Part shown: in pieces, positions 1 to 7,501 of the stretch
Numbering within the stretch: position 1 is the first letter of the stretch
Layout of the letters: the number at the start of each line of letters is the position of its first letter
From: CAYNWK01 sp964400875
GTDB lineage: Bacteria; Chloroflexota; Anaerolineae; Anaerolineales; UBA4823
Reading direction: 5' to 3'
DNA length: 21,138 bases
Assembly: GCA_964400875.1 (NCBI GenBank)
Contig: CAYNWK010000072.1
Span: forward strand, 1 to 21,138
Program-made: the position numbers and the translations under genes
Notes under the pieces: generated by a model
What the model was told of the DNA's origin: nothing
The model's database searches: none
What the model saw: only the letters and a program-made list of their open reading frames with translations

Positions 1-15
1 GTGAACACAACTTTA

Positions 16-1464
16 CTACAGGTTGCCCTTTTCATTCATTTTGGCGAAGGTATTGAGTAATGTTGCGGATTGTGACTCTCCTAAAACATCATCAGCACTT
101 ATCTGACGAGTCCCAAGACTCTCCTGTATTACTTCCCAACCTTCGTTCCACATTTGTCGATCAGAAATCTCTTCTAATCCTTCCCGGTTCATCCACAATG
201 CTAATTCGCCTAATGCTTTCAATTCCAGGGATATTGGAACTATTTTCCACTCAGGTTTCCGCAAGCGATCTATTCGTTTCTTTTCTATCTCTCGTGTAAG
301 CAAATCATTTACAAAACTTAGAACAAGCTGACCACGGTTGCGTGTATGCTGCTCGCTTTCTATTAACATATTGAGCCAATATGGATTTCGGCCGATCCCA
401 TCCTCAACAAGCATCCTTTGCCTATCTAAAGCTTGAAATATCGATTCAACATCGACTTTTGGTTGACTATTGTATTTATTATGCAATATTTTTTTCCAAC
501 GATTAAATCCGGTGGTACTGATTTGCGAGTGTTTTTCATGTAAGTAAACACCAATGAAGGTTTTTACTCCACTAAGTGAGAGTTCTTGGACATGTATCTC
601 TTGAGCTTGTAGCTTTTCAGGGATCTCTCCACTCCGACTCGTCAAAACACCCTTCACAGAAGTAGCGATAAGTTCCCAGCCATCTAAGAAATCATCGTAC
701 CGCGTACGACGAATTTCATTTACGCCGTCTAGAGCAAAGAAAAATCGATTTTTCCAGTGTGGAATTTTTTCGTTATTCTTCTTGATTGGAATAATTGACT
801 GGAGATATTCCTCAACATCATGGGAATCAAAAGAACTCAGTCGAACAAAAATAGGAGTTTTCCATGGACGGAAATTATTTAGGAGGTAAGGAAAGCCAGC
901 AAAGACTAGAATTGAAAGTATTGGTGCGAATGTTATCGCACGTACAATTGCAGCTGATGGAGACCAGAATCCAAATTTTTCTAATAAGACAGGTAGTGAG
1001 AATACAGTGCTTACACCAAGCCACAATAACCATGCAAATATGTTTCGAAAATAAGCACGGACCGCTAAACGGTACGTCAATGCCTTGAGCGCAGTTGTTT
1101 TCCCAGCTCCGGGTGGGCCTGATATCAAGATAGAATTACGAGTTTTTTGAGTGGAGAATTCCAACAGAATTTGCATTAAAGAGCGTTGTTTATTTTCTAT
1201 GTCACCGCTTGCATTTATAGCTTGTAGGGCGACGAAGCGTTGTGTCTGTGGTTTCCAGTGCCAGATCTCCTCATAGTCTTTGTGATATAGAAGGGCTCGA
1301 AGATAGTTTAGTTCTTTCAGCCATAATCGAATTACATTGTATGTTTGTGTAATAAAGAACTTATTCGCATCAGAAATAAGTTTATGCATAAATTCAAGCA
1401 AGATATAGAACGCTAATATTGAGAGTAGAGGCCAGAATTGTTCAAGACTAAACTTAAGATTCAT
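16..1464 (-). CDS. Membrane-embedded NACHT-like (STAND) NTPase, possibly truncated at C-terminus
   Basis: 482 residues. A Walker A motif GPPGAGKTT is at 116-124, a Walker B-like FFFALDGVNE at 241-250 and a sensor-like TSRSGE at 275-280; NPYWLNML at 360-367 fits the NACHT helical region. One hydrophobic helix lies at the N-terminus (about 10-29), and two more (about 139-163 and 172-196) sit between Walker A and Walker B, so the NTPase is probably anchored to the membrane by an inserted hairpin. NACHT/STAND proteins are ATP-driven switches, often in defence or signalling; the specific job here is unknown. The protein stops just where the family usually continues into an FxHQxxxEYF segment, and another frame seems to go on (see findings). 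It starts with ATG; only a weak GGGAT precedes it. It is clearly more AT-rich than the genes to the right, which suggests horizontal transfer. The divergent neighbour begins only 32 bases away. Confidence 0.75.
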   Translation of the reverse strand: MNLKFSLEQFWPLLSILAFYILLEFMHKLISDANKFFITQTYNVIRLWLKELNYLRALLYHKDYEEIWHWKPQTQRFVALQAINASGDIENKQRSLMQILLEFSTQKTRNSILISGPPGAGKTTALKALTYRLAVRAYFRNIFAWLLWLGVSTVFSLPVLLEKFGFWSPSAAIVRAITFAPILSILVFAGFPYLLNNFRPWKTPIFVRLSSFDSHDVEEYLQSIIPIKKNNEKIPHWKNRFFFALDGVNEIRRTRYDDFLDGWELIATSVKGVLTSRSGEIPEKLQAQEIHVQELSLSGVKTFIGVYLHEKHSQISTTGFNRWKKILHNKYNSQPKVDVESIFQALDRQRMLVEDGIGRNPYWLNMLIESEQHTRNRGQLVLSFVNDLLTREIEKKRIDRLRKPEWKIVPISLELKALGELALWMNREGLEEISDRQMWNEGWEVIQESLGTRQISADDVLGESQSATLLNTFAKMNEKGNL

Positions 1465-1496
1465 TCTGATTTATCCCAAATAAAAAGGAGAGACAA

Positions 1497-1790
1497 ATGA
1501 TTACGATGATCGCTCACCATGCCGTGGCGGATGTTGAAGCCTGGTTAAGTGGGGCCAAGGAGTGTATGCAGAAGAATTCTGAACGTAGTGTTCAATATGG
1601 TATTGTAGAGAGTAAAGTATATCAAGAGGCAGATGGCAGCGGGGTCATTGTCATGCACACCTTCAACAACGTAGGAGACGCTCAGGCTTACGAAAAGGTG
1701 ATGCAATCGCCGGAAGGTCACGCCATGGTCGAAAATATGGGCGGCAAACTTCCTATAACCATCTGGCTTGCCGAAGAAGTGGAAATCTAA
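1497..1790 (+). CDS. Small uncharacterised protein, probable dimeric alpha/beta-barrel (ABM-like) fold
   Basis: 97 residues with an excellent ribosome binding site (AAGGAG at 1485-1490, six bases before the ATG). The pattern of a short strand (MITMIAHHAVA), a helix (VEAWLSGAKECMQKN), strands (YGIVESKVYQE, GVIVMHTF), then a helix ending in SPEGHAMVENMGG and a last strand (PITIWLAEEVEI), is what small ferredoxin-like alpha/beta-barrel proteins of the ABM/DUF3764 kind show. No catalytic residues can be assigned, and I do not recognise a named gene. It is divergent from the NTPase gene with a 32-base gap, so its promoter must lie within or at the start of that gene. Composition is intermediate between the AT-rich NTPase gene and the GC-rich rest. 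Confidence 0.7.
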   Translation: MITMIAHHAVADVEAWLSGAKECMQKNSERSVQYGIVESKVYQEADGSGVIVMHTFNNVGDAQAYEKVMQSPEGHAMVENMGGKLPITIWLAEEVEI

Positions 1791-1841
1791 CCCTTCTCAT
1801 CCGCCGCAAGATTAACTGGATGCGGTTGTCAATTGGATGAT

Positions 1842-1880
1842 TTAAATTCCTCGGTCTGTGAAGTCCTCCTTACTGAGCAT
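1842..1880 (-). other. Twelve-codon open frame with strong Shine-Dalgarno site
   Basis: On the minus strand AAGGAGG is followed by ATG at 1880 and twelve sense codons (MLSKEDFTDRGI) before a TAA. The start signal is as good as any in the window, but the product is too short to recognise. It may be the surviving 5' end of a deleted gene or a chance match. Confidence 0.2.
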
Positions 1881-1938
1881 AGCGACCTCCTTCCTTGGAC
1901 AGATGGAGGTACATTCTATGCGATGTTTGGGGGACTTT

Positions 1939-2448
1939 CTAAACCGGTGTTTTAGGTACTTTTACCACCGTTGTTGACACCCCATACAGATCGATCGGGT
2001 CGCCCAGCTCCACATTGTAGAACAATCCAACCTCGATCGTGGTCACTACCTCGTCCTGGAGCGTGACGGTCACGCTTCCATAGCCCCAATCGACGACTTC
2101 GCGTTTCCGCTCGACCGTGATCGCCGGCCCAGGCCTCCACCGGATCGTATCCGCCTCGAAGAAGGGCAGTCCCTCCAGGATGGCGGCCATCTCTTCGTCC
2201 CTGGTCAGGCCTGGGGTGATCCCGTACCAGCACGGCGGCTCGCACGGTTCGCCGGTCAAAAGGCTGAGATCGACCTCCTGCGGGTCGAGGGTCTCCGGCG
2301 GCAGGTCGCGAGCCTCCGGTCCGTCGCATCGCGGGAAGAAGAAGGTCAACGACAGCACTACCAGCAGGAGCAGGGCCAGGATGCCAGGGCCAGGCAGCCA
2401 ATTTCGTTGTATAAAATCAGGTTCAGACTCGGGTGTTCTGGTATGCAT
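1939..2448 (-). CDS. Membrane-anchored protein with CEPPCW motif, probably C-terminally truncated
   Basis: 169 residues. A short polar N-terminus is followed by one hydrophobic helix (about 18-39, ending FFFPRC), so it is a membrane-anchored or exported protein. The segment LLTGEPCEPPCWYGITPGL (about 63-81), followed by an acidic helix and TVTLQDEVVTTIEVGLFYNV, matches a family of uncharacterised exported proteins that I associate with Chloroflexota; this recognition is from memory. In that family the chain normally continues well past the position of DPIDLYG, whereas here it ends 14 residues later in unrelated-looking sequence (VSTTVVKVPKTPV). The gene is probably a broken copy. It is divergent from the DUF4256 gene. 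No function can be assigned. Confidence 0.55.
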   Translation of the reverse strand: MHTRTPESEPDFIQRNWLPGPGILALLLLVVLSLTFFFPRCDGPEARDLPPETLDPQEVDLSLLTGEPCEPPCWYGITPGLTRDEEMAAILEGLPFFEADTIRWRPGPAITVERKREVVDWGYGSVTVTLQDEVVTTIEVGLFYNVELGDPIDLYGVSTTVVKVPKTPV

Positions 2449-2582
2449 GGACGTCGTCGGGTTATCTCGGACAAACTGGTTTACCGTTGCCGTCCACCCC
2501 GCTTACGCATCGTATCTGCGCAAAAGCCCTCGAGCTGCTCGATCCCTGCCCCTGCATTAGCGTTGCGCTTCGATTCTACGGA

Positions 2583-2588
2583 TATAAT
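2583..2588 (+). promoter_or_regulatory. Probable -10 box for the DUF4256 gene
   Basis: A perfect TATAAT lies 28 bases before the TTG start of the DUF4256 gene. No good -35 is present at 16-18 bases; a TTGCGC sits only 14 bases upstream. The -10 call rests on the hexamer and its position alone. Confidence 0.45.
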
Positions 2589-2615
2589 AACTTGAAGGAA
2601 GAAAGGAGGCAATTC

Positions 2616-3230
2616 TTGGCAAAAAAATCATCGAAAGGGAATGGAAAACCAATTTCAAAAATTGAGATAAATTTGGAATTGTCGCCAGGTCAACGTCAAG
2701 AACTGCTCGAGACTTTGAAGCTTCGTTTTGAGAAGCACATGAACCGCCACAAAGGTCTTGAATGGCCCAAAGTACAGGCAAAGCTGAAAGCTCATCCTGG
2801 TAAACTATCGTCGCTTCATGCCATGGAAAGCACTGGCGGTGAACCGGATGTGGTTGGCCGGGATGAGGGCACGGGCGAATACATTTTTTATGATTGTTCC
2901 GCGCAAAGCCCTGAAGGCCGCAGAAAGATTTGTTACGACGCTGAGGGGCAGCGTGAAAGAGAAGAGAAAGGTGTTCATCCGGCTGGCAACGCGGTTGATC
3001 TCGCCGCGGCGATGGGGATTGAGCTTCTCACGGAAGCGCAGTATCGAGAACTCCAGCAGCTTGGAGAATTCGATACGACCACCTCGAGTTGGATAAAAAC
3101 TCCCTCGGAGATTAGAGAGTTGGGCGGCGCCATCTTTGCTGATCTTCGCTACGGCCAGGTCTTCGTGTATCACAACAGTGCGCCGTCTTTCTATAGCTCC
3201 AGGGGGTTCCGAGGTTCCCTGCGGGTCTGA
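2616..3230 (+). CDS. DUF4256 family protein
   Basis: 204 residues from a TTG start. I chose this start because AAGGAGG at 2603-2609 precedes it by six bases and because residues before it resemble no family member; the frame is open further upstream. The conserved stretches of DUF4256 are easy to see: an N-terminal helix with MNRHKGLEW (about 42-50), TGGEPDVVG (73-81), EYIFYDCSAQSP (88-99), CYD (106-108), AAAMGIELLTEAQYRELQ, TSSWIKTPSEIR, GGAIFADLRYG, and the C-terminal RGFRGSLRV. The length is normal for the family. The role of DUF4256 proteins is unknown; they are cytosolic, with no signal or membrane segment. The next gene starts 49 bases downstream, so the two may be co-transcribed. Confidence 0.9.
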   Translation: MAKKSSKGNGKPISKIEINLELSPGQRQELLETLKLRFEKHMNRHKGLEWPKVQAKLKAHPGKLSSLHAMESTGGEPDVVGRDEGTGEYIFYDCSAQSPEGRRKICYDAEGQREREEKGVHPAGNAVDLAAAMGIELLTEAQYRELQQLGEFDTTTSSWIKTPSEIRELGGAIFADLRYGQVFVYHNSAPSFYSSRGFRGSLRV

Positions 3231-3279
3231 GTTAGGGCTTTTCCGTTTGCTGAAATTGTGGTTGCCAGAGAGGGTCCTC

Positions 3280-4494
3280 ATGCAAAACCGATTTTGGAGT
3301 TTCGACCTGCCTGCCATAACCGGATTGCTCTGCCTGGCGCTCTTAACCGCCTGCGCGCCGTTCTTCAGGTTCGGATCCGGCCCCCAGACTTATGCCGTCG
3401 CCTTAGGCGACCTGGATGGCGACGGAGACCTGGACGCCTATCTCGCCAACGGTGATAACTATGAAGTTCCTGTCCCCGATACAATCTGGCTGAATGACGG
3501 GCAGGGCCGCTTTTCGGACAGCGGGTACCAGTTTAAGGAGCAAGTGAGCGTTTACGTCGTACTGGCCGACCTCGACCTCGACGGTGATCTGGACGCGATC
3601 GTTAACGATACCTTTGGTCTGTCGATCAATCTCAACAGTGGTTCGGCTGGTATTTTAGATTTCATGCCTGATTCTCTTGAGGCGCCAAGCGGGGATGGTA
3701 CCCTGACCCCGGCTGTCGGCGACCTGAATGGCGACGGCTACCCTGATATATTCGCCGGCGGTTGTTGCGGCTGGCTTTACTTCGGATCCGACCCCCCTCC
3801 TCCGGTCGACCCGCCGAAAGACGCGCTCTGGCTCGGCGACGGTCAGGGCCAGTTCGTCGATAGCGGCCAAACCTTCGACCTCTTCGGCACCAGGTCTATC
3901 GCCCTCGGCGACCTGGACGGCGACGGCGACCTGGACGCTTTCTTCGGAAACAGTGATTCCTATGTGGACCAGACCAGAGAAAACGTCCATAACCAGCCGG
4001 ACACGGTCTGGTTCAATGATGGCAAAGGCCGCTTCTCAGATAGCGGCCAACGATTGGGCGAATCCGAGACCTTCTTTGTCGCCCTGGGTGACCTGGACGG
4101 CGACGACGACCTGGACGCCTTTGCCGGCAACGTCGAGCAGGATGAGGTCTGGATCAACGCCGGCGGGGAACAAGGTGGCCTTCCCGGAACGTTCATCCTG
4201 GGCGCGACGGTTGGCGACACCGGACGGACCCGATCCGTGGAATTAGCAGACCTGGACGGCGACGGTCACCTGGATGCCTTCGTCATCTATCGCAACAGCG
4301 CCCAGGTCTGGCTCAACGACGGCTCGGCCGCGTTCACCGCTGGGCAAAGGCTTACTTTTAAGGATCAACGTGCGCTGGCAGTCGGCGACCTGAACGGCGA
4401 CGGTCACCCCGACGTCTTCGCCGGCAGCGTCAATCACGGCATTCTGGTATGGTTCAACGACGGTACGGGGAAGCTTGTCGAAGCGGGCCGGTAA
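3280..4494 (+). CDS. FG-GAP/VCBS repeat lipoprotein, calcium-binding beta-propeller
   Basis: 404 residues from the ATG at 3280; a GAGAGGG lies just upstream, and starting here gives a clean lipoprotein signal with lipobox LLTAC (Cys25). The frame is open further upstream but without signal-like sequence. The mature part contains seven copies of the FG-GAP motif, such as ALGDLDGDGDLDAYLANGD, ADLDLDGDLDAIVND, VGDLNGDGYPDIFAGG, ALGDLDGDGDLDAFFGN, ALGDLDGDDDLDAFAGN, ELADLDGDGHLDAFVIY and VGDLNGDGHPDVFAGS. The DxDxDGxxD loops bind calcium in this family, and the repeats form a seven-bladed beta-propeller, which here would be complete. The protein is probably displayed on the outer face of the membrane; the ligand is unknown. 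Segments WLNDGQGRFSDSG alternate with the motifs and repeat as well. Confidence 0.9.
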   Translation: MQNRFWSFDLPAITGLLCLALLTACAPFFRFGSGPQTYAVALGDLDGDGDLDAYLANGDNYEVPVPDTIWLNDGQGRFSDSGYQFKEQVSVYVVLADLDLDGDLDAIVNDTFGLSINLNSGSAGILDFMPDSLEAPSGDGTLTPAVGDLNGDGYPDIFAGGCCGWLYFGSDPPPPVDPPKDALWLGDGQGQFVDSGQTFDLFGTRSIALGDLDGDGDLDAFFGNSDSYVDQTRENVHNQPDTVWFNDGKGRFSDSGQRLGESETFFVALGDLDGDDDLDAFAGNVEQDEVWINAGGEQGGLPGTFILGATVGDTGRTRSVELADLDGDGHLDAFVIYRNSAQVWLNDGSAAFTAGQRLTFKDQRALAVGDLNGDGHPDVFAGSVNHGILVWFNDGTGKLVEAGR

Positions 4495-4586
4495 GGGGAT
4501 ATTCGAAACTCGTTGAAGCCGATCGGTTCTTATCCTCATCACCTCCTTAGCCATCTCAATATCGCTAAGTCGCATTAAATTCAAAA

Positions 4587-4604
4587 TCCCCCGAGGATGG
4601 GGGA
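4587..4604 (-). terminator. Rho-independent terminator of the tRNA gene
   Basis: On the minus strand TCCCCC, a six-base loop and GGGGGA form a GC-rich stem followed directly by TTTTGAATTT. It starts eight bases after the 3' end of the tRNA, which is the expected place. Confidence 0.75.
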
Positions 4605-4612
4605 CTTCGGAG

Positions 4613-4684
4613 TGGCGAGGGAGGGATTTGAACCCACGACCAAGGGCTTATGAGTCCCCTGCTCTACCACTGAGCTACCTCGCC
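4613..4684 (-). tRNA. tRNA with anticodon CAU (probably elongator Met)
   Basis: The 72-nucleotide cloverleaf reads, on the minus strand: acceptor GGCGAGG/CCTCGCC, D arm GCTC/GAGC, anticodon loop CTCATAA with anticodon CAT, variable loop TGGTC, T loop TTCAAAT and discriminator A. CCA is not encoded (CT follows). Two stem positions are mismatched: A.G at the base of the anticodon loop and T.T in the T stem. The D-stem context and the first pair G-C argue against an initiator tRNA. A CAU tRNA could also be the tRNA-Ile2 that is modified to lysidine; the sequence alone does not settle this. Confidence 0.85.
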
Positions 4685-4702
4685 GATATGTCGGGCGGCA
4701 AA

Positions 4703-4731
4703 ATCTTACTATGCCCGCCCTATCTTGTCAA
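4703..4731 (-). promoter_or_regulatory. Sigma70-type promoter of the tRNA gene
   Basis: On the minus strand a consensus -35 TTGACA (4726-4731) and a -10 TAAGAT (4703-4708) are separated by exactly 17 bases. Transcription would start about 12 bases before the mature tRNA. Confidence 0.75.
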
Positions 4732-4764
4732 CCGGATTGTAGTCTAACCAGATATTCTCACCCT

Positions 4765-4857
4765 GTCACTGCGAGAGCGCCGTTCTTCGGCGGTCGTGGC
4801 AGTCTCACGCACGGCTGGTTGAGATTGCCTCAGTCGCGATCACTGACTGGCAATGAC
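4765..4857. repeat. Palindromic intergenic repeat of the GTCATTGCGAG...GGCAATCTC type
   Basis: The outer ends GTCACTGCGAG and TGGCAATGAC, and the inner pair GGCAGTCTCA and TGAGATTGCC (one mismatch), form an imperfect palindrome with a further small stem GCCG/CGGC near the left end. This pattern is that of a dispersed intergenic palindromic repeat found in many copies in several environmental bacteria (from memory). It fills the gap between the tRNA promoter and the end of the asd gene. It may be a decayed non-autonomous mobile repeat. Confidence 0.5.
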
Positions 4858-4900
4858 GCCCTCATATCAATACAGCAACATATATTATGTAATACTTTCT

Positions 4901-4936
4901 CCTATTCGTTTCTATTCGTTCCGCGAAACGAATAGG
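4901..4936. repeat. Double hairpin formed by a tandem ten-base repeat and its complement
   Basis: CTATTCGTT occurs twice in tandem (4902-4910 and 4912-4920) and its complement AACGAATAG once (4927-4935). The outer copy can pair over 11 bases (CCTATTCGTTT with AAACGAATAGG), the inner over 9. It lies 37 bases after the stop codon of the minus-strand asd gene and may serve as an end-of-operon structure, although no U tract follows on that strand. Confidence 0.45.
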
Positions 4937-4972
4937 CCGCAGTCTGTTTTAGTTTACCATGCTCCCCCTCCC

Positions 4973-6028
<1,056 letters not shown>

Positions 6029-6041
6029 AGCTGCCTCCAGT

Positions 6042-7472
6042 TCAACCGTTAAGAATCAACTCGTGTATGGCGCCCACAGCCAGCCCGGCATCCGGTGCGT
6101 CGACCACCAGGCTGATCGACACCTCCGAGGAGCCCTGCGCGATGGCGATCACGTTGGCCCCGCAGGCGCCCAGCGCGCTGAAGATCTTGCCGGCGATCCC
6201 GGGGGTGTTGCGCATCCCGGCCCCCACCACGGTGACGATCACCACCTCATCCGTAGCCCAGATGCGGTCGATGTCGCGCTGGGCCAGTTCCGCCGCGAAA
6301 GCCGCCTGCAAGGAGGCGATCACCCCACCTGCCGACTCGGCCGGCACGGCGAAACAGATGCTCTGCTCGGAGGAGGCCTGGGTGATCAGCGGCACGCTGG
6401 TGCCGGTGGCGGCTACCGCGCTGAAGGTGCGCGCCGCCACCCCGGGGACGCCCAGCATGCCGCGCCCCTCCACGGTGACCAGGCGCTGCCCGGCGATGGC
6501 GGTGACCGCCTTGGGCGTCCCGTGGTCCTGGTCCGGCCGGTCTGCCGCCAGCCAGGTGCCGGGGTGCTCCGGGTTGAAGGTGTTGCGCACCCGCAGCCCG
6601 AGCCCGGCCTCGATCACCGGGCGGATGGTCTTGGGATGCACCACCTTGGCCCCGAAATAGGCCAGCTCGGCGATCTCGCGGTACGACAGCCGCGCGATGG
6701 AGCGCGCCTGCGGCACCATGCGAGGGTCGGCGGACATCACTCCGTCCACGTCGGTCCAGATCCACACCTCGTCGGCGGGCAGCGACGCGCCCAGGATGGC
6801 GGCCGAATAATCGCTCCCGCCGCGGCCGAGCGTAGTGGTCACGCCTTCCGGCGTCGCGGCGATGAAACCGGTAACGACGGCGACCCGCCCCGCCCCCAGC
6901 GACGGCTCGAGGCGCTGCGCGATCTGTCGGGCGCTGGCCTCCAGGTCCGGGTGGGCGGCCCCGAAGTTCGCGTCGGTGACGATCAAATCCGTGGCTTCAA
7001 CGAATTCGCTGGGGACGCCCATCTCCGCCAGCACGCCCTGGAAGACCCGCACGCTGAGCCGCTCTCCGATCGAGGCGACCGCGTCCAGGGCCCGCGGGGT
7101 CAGCTCGCCGAGCACCGCGACCGCCTGGCACAGCTGGGAGAACTCATCGACCAGCTCGTTCACCGAGTTCTCGACGGATTCGCGCAGTTCTCCAGCCTCG
7201 ATCAGCGCCTCCAGGGCGTCTTGATGCTTCGCTCGCAGGCGTTCCGCCACGGGTCGGATGATTTCTTTTTCCCCTGCCCCTGCCTGGACGGCGGTATTGA
7301 TCAGCAGGTCGGTCACCCCGGACATCGCCGAGAGCACCACCACCAGCCTGGGCCAATCCCGGCGCGCCGCGGCGACGATCTCGGCGGCTTTCCGTAGAGC
7401 CGGCGCGGCGCCTACCGAGGTGCCGCCGAACTTCATCACTAACGTTGGGGGAGTGTTTCTACCACTCATCAA
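6042..7472 (-). CDS. lysC: Aspartate kinase with two ACT domains
   Basis: 476 residues. It phosphorylates aspartate with ATP, the first step of the aspartate family pathway. KFGGTSVG (14-21) and TTTLGRGGSDYSAA (213-226) are the kinase signatures; WTDVDGVMSADPR (239-251) is the nucleotide/aspartate region. Two ACT domains follow at about 322-395 and 408-474 with the effector-loop motifs QASSEQSI (365-372) and QGSSEVSI (446-453). The second, GAGMRNTPGIAGKIFSALG, resembles the one in threonine-sensitive bifunctional aspartokinase/homoserine dehydrogenases, but no dehydrogenase domain is attached. The start may be the TTG at 7472 or the adjacent ATG at 7469; a GAGGT ten bases before the TTG favours the TTG slightly. 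It lies 29 bases after the ligase/M20 gene and 13 before asd. Feedback inhibition by an amino acid is expected. Confidence 0.95.
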   Translation of the reverse strand: MMSGRNTPPTLVMKFGGTSVGAAPALRKAAEIVAAARRDWPRLVVVLSAMSGVTDLLINTAVQAGAGEKEIIRPVAERLRAKHQDALEALIEAGELRESVENSVNELVDEFSQLCQAVAVLGELTPRALDAVASIGERLSVRVFQGVLAEMGVPSEFVEATDLIVTDANFGAAHPDLEASARQIAQRLEPSLGAGRVAVVTGFIAATPEGVTTTLGRGGSDYSAAILGASLPADEVWIWTDVDGVMSADPRMVPQARSIARLSYREIAELAYFGAKVVHPKTIRPVIEAGLGLRVRNTFNPEHPGTWLAADRPDQDHGTPKAVTAIAGQRLVTVEGRGMLGVPGVAARTFSAVAATGTSVPLITQASSEQSICFAVPAESAGGVIASLQAAFAAELAQRDIDRIWATDEVVIVTVVGAGMRNTPGIAGKIFSALGACGANVIAIAQGSSEVSISLVVDAPDAGLAVGAIHELILNG

Positions 7473-7501
7473 TTAAACTCGCACCTCAATAAATACACGG
7501 C

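Noticed and set aside
2433..2615. Upstream extension of the DUF4256 frame
   Set aside because: The family similarity and the AAGGAGG site place the start at the TTG at 2616; the extension overlaps the likely promoter and the divergent gene's 5' end.
4243..4584. Minus-strand open frame with a good AAGGAGGTG just before ATG at about 4540
   Set aside because: Its body is antisense to the FG-GAP repeats and carries a repetitive shadow pattern; the Shine-Dalgarno match is probably chance.
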